A stretch of DNA of 64,000 bases from Larkinella sp. C7 (lineage in GTDB: Bacteria > Bacteroidota > Bacteroidia > Cytophagales > Spirosomataceae). Where the stretch lies: positions 124,001-188,000 of the forward strand of contig NZ_VBSL01000002.1 of assembly GCF_006149005.1 (NCBI RefSeq), in the 5' to 3' direction. Both the position numbers and the translations under genes were made by a program. The notes under the pieces were generated by a model. The model saw only the letters and a program-made list of their open reading frames with translations. It did no database searches and was not told where the DNA came from. Positions 49,590 through 57,346 of the stretch are shown here, in pieces (position 1 is the first letter of the stretch; each line of letters opens with the position of its first letter).

Positions 49590-52500
49590 ATGAAAACGAT
49601 TCACTTCTTTCTGTTTGTTGCGGTACTGGGTCTGGTGGGCTGTCAATCCGCTCAACTGCCCGAAGCGGTGGCGTTGGCATTGGAAAAAACGCCTGAAACG
49701 GTGGACTACAACCTGCACGTCAAACCCATCATTTCGGACCGGTGTTTCAAATGCCACGGCCCCGACAAGGCCAAAATCGAAGCGGATTTGCAGTTGGCAA
49801 ACTTTGAAGGGGCCACGCAGGAAAACAAGGAAGGACGCCGGGCGATTGTGCCGGGTGACGCCGGAAAAAGTGAGTTGGTGAAGCGGATTCTGAGCCACGA
49901 TCCGGAAGAAGTGATGCCCACGCCCCAGTCGAACCTGACGCTGACGGCGGAGGAAAAAGCCGTGTTGATCAAGTGGATCGAACAGGGCGCGGAATACAAG
50001 GAACACTGGTCGTTGACGAAAATCGAAAAACCGGCGGTCCCAAAAGTAGGGCAAAGTTTTCTGTCTCGCTGGGGCATTACCTCCGACGAAGAAACCGCCT
50101 GGGTTCGCAATGAAATCGATCGGTTTACGCTGGCAACAATGAAGGAGCTGGGCTTAAAACCGTCGCCCAAAGCCGAAAAAGCAACCCTGCTCCGGCGCGT
50201 ATATATGGATTTGACGGGCCTCCCGCCCACACCCGCCGTGGTTGAAGCATTCCAAAACAATACCGCCCCTAACGCCTATGAACAGGTGGTGGACATGCTA
50301 CTGGCATCTCCGCAGTATGGTGAACAACAAGCGGTTAGCTGGCTGGATCTGGCCCGGTTTGCCGACTCGCAGGGGTATCAGGACGACCCCATGCGGAACG
50401 CGTATCCCTACCGTGACTGGGTCATCCAATCGTTCAACCAGAACAAACCCTTCGACCAGTTTGTGAAAGAACAGCTTGCGGGGGATCTCATGCCCAAATC
50501 GGCCAATCCGACGACACAACGCGAGCGGGAACTGGCCACCGCTTTCAACCGCTTGCATTCGCAAAGTGGTGAAAACGGCATTGTGCCCGAAGAATACCGC
50601 ATCGAATACGTGGCCGACCGCGCCAACACTTTTGGCAAAGCTTTTCTGGGCCTGACGATGGAGTGTGCTCGTTGCCACGACCACAAATACGATCCGATCA
50701 GCCAGAAAGACTATTATTCGCTATTTGCGTTTTTCAACCAGAACAAAGAAACCGGCCAAATTACGCACAACGGCGAAGCCTGCCCGACGGTGATGCTCCC
50801 GTCTCCGCAGGTCGATCAAACGCTGAAGTTCATCCGAACCAAAATCCAGCGACTGGAAACCCGCCTGCAACCGCAGCTTTACGAAAAAGCATTTGCCAAC
50901 TGGGCCGTGAATCCGGTGCTTACCTCCACGCTCAACCGCGGTTTGCTGGTGCATTTGCCGCTGGATGCCGAGGTGAACGGCACCTACGAAAACCGGGCCG
51001 ACCCTTCTTTTGTCGCTTTCTTAAGCGGTGATAAGGAGCGAAAACCGTTGCCAACCGCCGGAAAAGTCGGTCAGGCGATGGCGTTGCGGGGTGAATGCGG
51101 GATTGGCATTCTGTCGGAGACGATTGACCGTGTGAACGGAAAAATCGTGGAATCGCCGAAGCGGTTTGGCAAGGGACTCAATTTTGAACGGAATCAGGAA
51201 TTTTCAGTCAGCATCTGGGTCAATCCGGCCGAAAAAGGCGTTGAAGGGGCGATTTTCCGCCGGACTAACTACGCCAATGAAGGTTATCGCGGTTATTCGG
51301 TCAAACTGAATCCGGACCAAACGCTGACGGTTTTGCTGAGTTACGTCTGGCCCGCCAATTGCATTGAACTGAAGACTGTCGATAAACTCCTGCTCCACCG
51401 CTGGCAAAATCTGACGCTCACGTATGACGGCGGAGCCAAAGCCGCCGGTGTGCGGTTTTTTGTGGATGGCAAACCCGCCCGCATGAATGTCGTTACCGAT
51501 AACCTGACCAAAGGTCTGTTGCACGGGGAATTCAACTCCAACAAGCAGGGCAAATTTTTCGGGTTTGAACTTGGTCACGACTCCCAGGAAAAGACACTCC
51601 ACGGGGTTGCCGTCGACGAACTCCGGATTTACAACCGGCGGCTTTCAGCCCTGGAAGTTGAGTCGCTGGCGGGTGGTTCCAATTCCGTAGCCGATCTGGT
51701 GCGCATCCCTGAAAGCCAGCGAACAGCCCGGCAACGGCAGCATCTGCTCGAACATTATCTGCTCACGGCCGATTCAACCTTCGCTCAGACGAACCGGCAA
51801 CTGTCGGTCGTGCGCGGGCAGGAAGTGGCGGTTTTGTCCGACATTCCCGAAGTCATGGTGATGCAGGAATTGCCCGCCAGTCAGCAGCGGAAGAGTTTCA
51901 TCCTGAACCGGGGCGTCTACGATGCGCCCGGTGCAGCCGTGTCTTCCCAGACGCCACTTCGCCTGGGGAAACTGCCCGCCGACTATCCGCAAAACCGTCT
52001 GGGCCTGGCGCAATGGTTGCTGGCGGACGATCATCCGTTGTTCGCCCGCGTGATGGTCAACCGGCTCTGGCAGAATTACTTCGGCAACGGCATTGTCAAA
52101 ACGCAGGAAGATTTTGGTAGCCAGGGCGATTTGCCATCGCACCCCGAATTGCTGGACTGGCTGGCGGTTCAGTTCCGGGAGGAAGGCTGGGATACGAAGC
52201 GGTTTATCAAACGAATGGTGTTGTCGGCCACCTACCAGCAATCGTCCAAAGCCACGCCGGAAGAAATTGAACGCGATCCCGACAACAAGTGGCTGGCCCG
52301 GGGCAGCAGCTACCGGCTTTCTGCCGAACAGGTGCGCGACAATGCACTGGCGGCCAGTGGTTTGTTGGTTCGAAAAATTGGCGGACCGAGCGTATACCCG
52401 TATCAGCCTGCCGGTATCTGGGAAGCCCTGGCGACCCGCAATACGATCAGCTACCGCCAGCAACACGGCGACAGTTTATACCGGCGCAGCATGTATACGA

Positions 52501-52934
52501 TCTGGAAACGGACCAGTCCCCCGCCGATGATGCTCAATTTTGACTCGCCCGACCGGAGTTTGTGTACGGTTCGGCGGCAGAAAACCGCCACGCCGTTGCA
52601 GGCACTGGTCACGCTCAATGACCCACAATTTGTGGAAGCCGCCCGGGTGCTGGCCCAGCGAACGATGCGGGCCAAACCGTCGGCGGACGAGCGAATCCGG
52701 TATTTTTTTCAGGCCATTGTTTCCCGAAACCCGCGTCCCCGCGAGTTGGCCTTGATGAAAGCGCTATACGCTGAAGCCTATCAGGGCTTCGCGAAAGCTC
52801 CGCAACGGGCCGAGTCGCTCCTGAAAACCGGTGAATACGAACGTGACCCGACGTTGAAAGGCCCGGAACTGGCGGCTTACACGATGGTTGCCAACACCAT
52901 TCTGAATTACGACGAAGCGACGATCAAACGATAA
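49590..52934 (+). CDS. PSCyt1-DUF1549-LamG-DUF1553 lipoprotein
   Basis: 1114 residues. Lipobox VGC at C18. Residues 45-100 are a planctomycete-type cytochrome c domain with RCFKCHG (C52, C55, H56). DUF1549 follows (about 140-385; ends with ECARCHDHKYDPISQKDYY, a second CxxCH). A LamG-like insert occupies about 440-700 (FSVSIWVNPAEKG, HRWQNLTLTYDGG), then DUF1553 (about 790-1075, FARVMVNRLWQNYFG, LRDNALAASG-type RLSAEQVRDNALAASGLL and RSMYTIWKRTSPPP). Two haem c sites are predicted. This family is paired with DUF1501 proteins, as here (6 bases to the next gene). The biological role is not established. Confidence 0.92.
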   Translation: MKTIHFFLFVAVLGLVGCQSAQLPEAVALALEKTPETVDYNLHVKPIISDRCFKCHGPDKAKIEADLQLANFEGATQENKEGRRAIVPGDAGKSELVKRILSHDPEEVMPTPQSNLTLTAEEKAVLIKWIEQGAEYKEHWSLTKIEKPAVPKVGQSFLSRWGITSDEETAWVRNEIDRFTLATMKELGLKPSPKAEKATLLRRVYMDLTGLPPTPAVVEAFQNNTAPNAYEQVVDMLLASPQYGEQQAVSWLDLARFADSQGYQDDPMRNAYPYRDWVIQSFNQNKPFDQFVKEQLAGDLMPKSANPTTQRERELATAFNRLHSQSGENGIVPEEYRIEYVADRANTFGKAFLGLTMECARCHDHKYDPISQKDYYSLFAFFNQNKETGQITHNGEACPTVMLPSPQVDQTLKFIRTKIQRLETRLQPQLYEKAFANWAVNPVLTSTLNRGLLVHLPLDAEVNGTYENRADPSFVAFLSGDKERKPLPTAGKVGQAMALRGECGIGILSETIDRVNGKIVESPKRFGKGLNFERNQEFSVSIWVNPAEKGVEGAIFRRTNYANEGYRGYSVKLNPDQTLTVLLSYVWPANCIELKTVDKLLLHRWQNLTLTYDGGAKAAGVRFFVDGKPARMNVVTDNLTKGLLHGEFNSNKQGKFFGFELGHDSQEKTLHGVAVDELRIYNRRLSALEVESLAGGSNSVADLVRIPESQRTARQRQHLLEHYLLTADSTFAQTNRQLSVVRGQEVAVLSDIPEVMVMQELPASQQRKSFILNRGVYDAPGAAVSSQTPLRLGKLPADYPQNRLGLAQWLLADDHPLFARVMVNRLWQNYFGNGIVKTQEDFGSQGDLPSHPELLDWLAVQFREEGWDTKRFIKRMVLSATYQQSSKATPEEIERDPDNKWLARGSSYRLSAEQVRDNALAASGLLVRKIGGPSVYPYQPAGIWEALATRNTISYRQQHGDSLYRRSMYTIWKRTSPPPMMLNFDSPDRSLCTVRRQKTATPLQALVTLNDPQFVEAARVLAQRTMRAKPSADERIRYFFQAIVSRNPRPRELALMKALYAEAYQGFAKAPQRAESLLKTGEYERDPTLKGPELAAYTMVANTILNYDEATIKR

Positions 52935-52940
52935 AGTGCC

Positions 52941-54383
52941 ATGACCAACGAATTGCAAGACCGCATCCACGATGAGATGAGCCGCCGGACGTTTCTGCAA
53001 AGCAGCGGTCTGGGTCTCGGCGCGGCCGCACTTTCTTCCCTGTTGCCCCAAAATGCCGTAGCCCGTTCGGGTTCCGGTCTGGATTTACCCAATTTTCCGG
53101 CCAAAATCAAACGGGTGATTTACCTGCTGCAAAGCGGGGCACCGTCGCAATTGGAAACCTTCGATTACAAACCGAAACTCGAACAGATGTGGGGGCAAAA
53201 CCTGCCCGAATCGGTGCGGCAGGGCCAACGGCTCACGGGCATGTCGGCGGGCCAAAGTTCGTTTCCGCTGGCGGCATCGGTGTATAAATTTGCACAATAC
53301 GGGAAAAGCCGGGCCTGGGTCAGTGAACTGCTGCCGCACCACAGTACGATGGTGGACGACCTGTGTTTCATCAAATCCATGCATACCGAACACATCAACC
53401 ACGACCCCGCCGTGACCTTTATCCAGACGGGCAACCAGATCGGCGGACGGCCGTCGATGGGTTCGTGGGTGAGTTACGGACTCGGTTCAGAAAACAAAAA
53501 CATGCCCGCTTTCGTCGTGCTGCTGTCGCGGGCGCGGAGTGGCGACCAACCGCTTTATGCCAAATTGTGGAGCAACGGTTTTATCCCTTCCACGCACCAG
53601 GGAGTGGTATTCCGGTCGGGTCCCGATCCGATTTTTTACCTGAACAATCCGGATGGCGTCGACAAAACCTCCCGGCGGACGATGCTGAACTACCTCGCCA
53701 AATTGACGGAGGATCAGTACAAACACGTCCTCGACCCCGAACTCAACAGCCGGATGCAGCAGTACGAAATGGCGTACCGAATGCAAACCTCCGTTCCCGA
53801 AACGCTCGATCTTTCCAAAGAACCGGATTACATTTTTGATCTGTACGGCCCCGAAAGCCGAAAACCGGGGACGTATGCGGCCAACTGTCTGCTGGCCCGA
53901 AAATTAGCCGAGAAAGATGTACGGTTTATTCAGTTGTATCACCAGGGCTGGGACCAGCACGGGAATTTACCGAAAGACATCAAAATCATGGCCGATTCGG
54001 TCGATCAGCCGACGGCCGCGCTGGTGAAGGACCTGAAACAACGGGGCTTGCTGGACGATACACTGGTGATTTTTGGCGGTGAATTTGGCCGAACCAATTA
54101 TTCGCAGGGCAAGCTCACCAAAGACAATTACGGCCGCGACCACCACCCGCGCTGCTTCACCGTCTGGATGACCGGGGGCGGTATAAAAAAAGGAATGACG
54201 TACGGACAGACCGACGATTTCAGTTACAACATTGTGAAAGAGCCGGTCCACGTCCACGACTTGCAGGCCACGATTCTGCACCTGCTGGGCCTTGACCACG
54301 AAAAACTGGTATACAAATTCCAGGGGCGTCGCTACCGCCTGACCGATGTGGCCGGGAAAGTGGTCAAGCCGATTCTGGCCTAG
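52941..54383 (+). CDS. DUF1501 family protein with Tat-type signal
   Basis: 480 residues. The start contains SRRTFLQSSGLGLGAAALSS, a Tat-like twin-arginine signal. The body is the sulfatase-fold DUF1501 family: KRVIYLLQSGAPSQLETFDYKP, FIKSMHTEHINHDPAVTFIQTG, RFIQLYHQGWDQHGNLPKDI, and DDTLVIFGGEFGRTNYSQGK ... RDHHPRCFTVWMTGGGIKKG. It follows the PSCyt1 gene by 6 bases. Paired genes of this type are frequent in Planctomycetes and Bacteroidota. Function unknown; a sulfatase-like catalytic site is not verified. Confidence 0.93.
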   Translation: MTNELQDRIHDEMSRRTFLQSSGLGLGAAALSSLLPQNAVARSGSGLDLPNFPAKIKRVIYLLQSGAPSQLETFDYKPKLEQMWGQNLPESVRQGQRLTGMSAGQSSFPLAASVYKFAQYGKSRAWVSELLPHHSTMVDDLCFIKSMHTEHINHDPAVTFIQTGNQIGGRPSMGSWVSYGLGSENKNMPAFVVLLSRARSGDQPLYAKLWSNGFIPSTHQGVVFRSGPDPIFYLNNPDGVDKTSRRTMLNYLAKLTEDQYKHVLDPELNSRMQQYEMAYRMQTSVPETLDLSKEPDYIFDLYGPESRKPGTYAANCLLARKLAEKDVRFIQLYHQGWDQHGNLPKDIKIMADSVDQPTAALVKDLKQRGLLDDTLVIFGGEFGRTNYSQGKLTKDNYGRDHHPRCFTVWMTGGGIKKGMTYGQTDDFSYNIVKEPVHVHDLQATILHLLGLDHEKLVYKFQGRRYRLTDVAGKVVKPILA

Positions 54384-54412
54384 ACCGTTCATCTGCTTCC
54401 AAACAAACAAAA

Positions 54413-54442
54413 ACGGACAACCGATCAGATCCGGTTGTCCGT
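54413..54442 (-). terminator. Rho-independent terminator after the fasciclin gene
   Basis: Perfect 11-bp stem (ACGGACAACCG, 54413-54423, with its complement 54432-54442) and an 8-base loop. On the minus strand a T-rich run follows. It lies 30 bases beyond the fasciclin stop and may also stop the DUF1501 transcript in the other direction. Confidence 0.85.
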
Positions 54443-54472
54443 ATACAATTATCCCCACAGAATCAACTAAAC

Positions 54473-55438
54473 TTAAGGCAGCAACACCCGGTCGATTACG
54501 TGAACCACGCCGTTGGTAGCCACATTGTCAGCAGAAACCACGTTCGAAGCCTGATTGGCGTTTCCAGTTCCCAGAAAACTCACTCCGGAAGAGGTTACGT
54601 TGCTTCGAACGGTGGTTCCCTGTGCCGTCGTCACGGCGGCTCCATCGGTTAGGTTAGTTGAAAAGGCCCGGGCGGCAATAACGTGATAGGTCAATATGTT
54701 GGTCAGCGTGGCAACCGGCGCAGCATTGATGGCAGCCGCATCCGCAAAACCGGCCGCCTGGAAAGCGGCATTGGTCGGAGCCAGCACCGTCAGCGGCCCC
54801 GCAGCCGTCAGGGCATTCAGAACCGGCGCACCTCCGCGAGTGACCGCAGCCACCAGCAAACTCAGGTTCGGATTCCCCTGCGCCAGTTGCACAATGTTCT
54901 GGGTGGGCGGCATCAGAACTTTATTGATGACGTGAATGACACCATTGGACGCGGAAACGTCGGCCTGCGTCACCCGTGCGCCATTGACGGAAACGCCCGA
55001 AGCGGTTTTGGTAATGTATACATTGCTGTTGCCCAGCGTCTGCACCGCCGTGTTGGCCGCTGTCGGAATATCAGCCGCAGCCGTCCGCTGTCCGATGACG
55101 TGGTATTGTAGAACCGCCTGAAGGGTTGCCACCGGCGCAGCATTGATCGCGGCTACATCCGCAAAACCAGCCGCCTGAAAAGCCGCATCCGTCGGCGCAA
55201 ATACCGTCAGCGATCCCGTTCTCAGTGCTTCGGCCAGCCCGGCGCGCACGACGGCGGCTTCCAGCAGGGAAAAATCAGCCGTGTTGACAACGATATCAGT
55301 GATGGTCTGGGGAGCCGGTGTTTCGTCGTCGTCGTCCTTGTTGCAGGACGTCATTGAAAGTAACGTTGAACTTACCAACAGGGCTACCACAAACTTCAGG
55401 CGGGTGAATTTTCGAAAAATGGATGGATTACGTTTCAT
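54473..55438 (-). CDS. Fasciclin-domain lipoprotein with two FAS1 repeats
   Basis: 321 residues from the ATG at 55438 (MKRNPSIF). A lipobox-like LLSMTSC (Cys32) starts the mature protein after a charged N-terminus and hydrophobic core. Two FAS1 domains follow, both with VFAPTDAAFQAAGFADVAAINAAP or VLAPTNAAFQAAGFADAAAINAAP and a YHVI segment (YHVIGQRTAA; YHVIAARAFS). The two halves are near duplicates in protein and DNA (for example 54713-54775 and 55124-55187). FAS1 proteins mediate adhesion. It has a terminator downstream. An upstream open extension to 55525 lacks any signal. Confidence 0.9.
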   Translation of the reverse strand: MKRNPSIFRKFTRLKFVVALLVSSTLLSMTSCNKDDDDETPAPQTITDIVVNTADFSLLEAAVVRAGLAEALRTGSLTVFAPTDAAFQAAGFADVAAINAAPVATLQAVLQYHVIGQRTAAADIPTAANTAVQTLGNSNVYITKTASGVSVNGARVTQADVSASNGVIHVINKVLMPPTQNIVQLAQGNPNLSLLVAAVTRGGAPVLNALTAAGPLTVLAPTNAAFQAAGFADAAAINAAPVATLTNILTYHVIAARAFSTNLTDGAAVTTAQGTTVRSNVTSSGVSFLGTGNANQASNVVSADNVATNGVVHVIDRVLLP

Positions 55439-55662
55439 AAACAGTTTAAAAGTTGTGTGTTGAAAAATTCCGCAATCGACTTTTGGAGGTGTTTGGATTG
55501 CTTTCGAACCATAGTGCGGAGGCAAGTAGCTTTCTCACAAAACTTTTAGATTTTTTTTGAAAAATTTTCGTTCTGCCTTCAGCGTGGGACTTCCGCAGCC
55601 AACATTTTAGTTCATCAATCCGTTACAACCCGTAATCAATTCCCTGCAAACCGTTCTGCCGT

Positions 55663-56268
55663 ATGCCCAGTCCTGTACCGGAAATTACACCATCGCTTTG
55701 GGAGGGTCTTCGCAACCGCGATGATTCCAGCCTGAGCGAGCTGTACCGGTTGACTTACAACGACTTACTGAATTTTGGCATCTACTTTGGTTTCACAGCC
55801 ACCGAGGCCAAAGATGCCATCAACCAGGTGTATCTGGAATTGTGGGAACGCGGGGAGAAACTGCCGGTGGTGGGCAACATCCGGTCGTACCTCATCACGG
55901 CCCTGCGTCGGAAGCTGTTGAAAGATTTTAACCGGGAAAATCATTTTACGGAGCTGACCGGACGCGAACCCGGCTACGAACCACCTTATGAAGAGGTCAT
56001 CGTGCAGGCGCAGGAACAGCAGCATCTTCAGGACACGCTCCAGCAGGCACTCAGTCAATTGACACCCCGGCAGCGGCAACTCATCGAACTGCGGTTTTTC
56101 CGAAATCAGGGAAATGAGGAAATTGCCGAAGCCACCGGCATGCACATCAATACGGTCTACAACACGCTGTCTTCAGCCCTGAAACTGTTGCGACAGACGC
56201 TGAATCGAAAAGAAAAACGGAGTCTGGTACCGCTATGGCTGCTCATTTTTTCCCTGCTGGGTTTGTGA
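55663..56268 (+). CDS. ECF-type RNA polymerase sigma factor
   Basis: 201 residues. Region 2 is visible as SLSELYRLTYNDLLNFGIYFGFTATEAKDAINQVYLELWER (about 21-63), region 4 as LTPRQRQLIELRFFRNQGNEEIAEATGMHINTVYNTLSSALKLLRQ (about 128-172). The C-terminus ends in a hydrophobic tail (LVPLWLLIFSLLGL), which may be a membrane anchor or be lost. It precedes FecR and an STN-type receptor gene, the usual order of FecI-like cell-surface signalling. Confidence 0.94.
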   Translation: MPSPVPEITPSLWEGLRNRDDSSLSELYRLTYNDLLNFGIYFGFTATEAKDAINQVYLELWERGEKLPVVGNIRSYLITALRRKLLKDFNRENHFTELTGREPGYEPPYEEVIVQAQEQQHLQDTLQQALSQLTPRQRQLIELRFFRNQGNEEIAEATGMHINTVYNTLSSALKLLRQTLNRKEKRSLVPLWLLIFSLLGL

Positions 56269-56341
56269 GATTTCGCTACTTCGACGTACTATTACCTGAA
56301 CTTAACACGCCCGGTCCTCTTTCGGGATGTGGATGAACCCA

Positions 56342-57346
56342 ATGAAACACGACCTATACACGGCCGACGACTTTTTGCTGGACGATAGTTTTGTTGCCTA
56401 CCGACAGGGTACTGACCCGGCGGCAATAGCTTACTGGACGGAATGGCAGCGTCGAAAACCGGACAACCTCCCGGCGTTTCGGGAAGCCGAACGGCTGCAC
56501 AGTGTGCTCAGTGGCCACAAACCGGGTCTGGAAGCGTCCTTGCAGGAATTGAAAACCCTGCTGGCCGACCGCCAATCGGACACCGCCCCCACTGTCGTCG
56601 ATTTTCAACCCGTACGAACCCGTTTCCAAACCGGCTGGTGGGTCGCAGCGGCTTCGGTTCTGGTTATGCTGGGATTGGGTGGTTACTGGCTCTGGCAGAA
56701 CCAGACGGTTTCGTATCGCACCGACTACGGCCAGCAAAAAACGATTACCCTGCCCGATGGTTCGACCGTTACACTCAACAGCCATTCGGAACTCAGCCAC
56801 CGACGACATTGGGCATCCGGCGAAAACCGGGACGTCACACTCACCGGCGAAGGCTATTTTTCCGTCCGCCATCTGGAAGCCCATGTGCCGTTTCGGGTAC
56901 ACAGCCAAGGCGCGTTCACGGTTCAGGTTCTGGGTACGGAATTTACCATGACCAGCCGCAGCGACCTCAACCGCGTGGTGTTGAACCGGGGCAAAGTACA
57001 GGTCAGTGGTTCAGACCGCAGTCCGGTGTTGACGCTGATGCCGGGGCAACTGGCCGAGCTTGACACCGCCACCGGCCAGCTACTCCGTCGGGAGGTATCG
57101 GCGGAACGCTACAATGGCTGGCTTCGAAATCAGATCATTTTCGACGAGGTCACCCTTCCGGAAGCCGTTCGGCAGGTGGAGGAGCAGTTTGGGATTGACG
57201 TTCAATTCGATCCGGCGGAGGCCGGTAGTCGGCGGTTTTCGGGCATTTTACCGCTGAAAGATCCCGAAAAAGTATTGAATACACTGGCGGTTTACCATCA
57301 GTTGAAAGTAAATAAAAAGGGAGATGCCTATTTGCTGAACCGGTGA
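56342..57346 (+). CDS. FecR family anti-sigma factor / signal relay
   Basis: 334 residues from the ATG at 56342 (an ATG five codons earlier at 56327 is equally open). The N-terminal cytoplasmic region is followed by a membrane helix (about 98-118, FQTGWWVAAASVLVMLGLGGYWLW), then the FecR periplasmic domain: TDYGQQKTITLPDGSTVTLNSHSELSH (130-155), VRHLEAHVPFRV and FTVQVLGTEFTMTSR. The C-terminal DUF4974 part is GWLRNQIIFDEVTLPEAVRQVEEQFGIDV. It holds or activates the sigma factor and relays receptor occupancy. The stop overlaps the GTG of the next gene by 3-4 bases. Confidence 0.93.
   Translation: MKHDLYTADDFLLDDSFVAYRQGTDPAAIAYWTEWQRRKPDNLPAFREAERLHSVLSGHKPGLEASLQELKTLLADRQSDTAPTVVDFQPVRTRFQTGWWVAAASVLVMLGLGGYWLWQNQTVSYRTDYGQQKTITLPDGSTVTLNSHSELSHRRHWASGENRDVTLTGEGYFSVRHLEAHVPFRVHSQGAFTVQVLGTEFTMTSRSDLNRVVLNRGKVQVSGSDRSPVLTLMPGQLAELDTATGQLLRREVSAERYNGWLRNQIIFDEVTLPEAVRQVEEQFGIDVQFDPAEAGSRRFSGILPLKDPEKVLNTLAVYHQLKVNKKGDAYLLNR

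Noticed and set aside
54384-54472. An extra small gene between DUF1501 and fasciclin genes
   Set aside because: The space is a terminator hairpin with T-rich flanks and holds no open frame.
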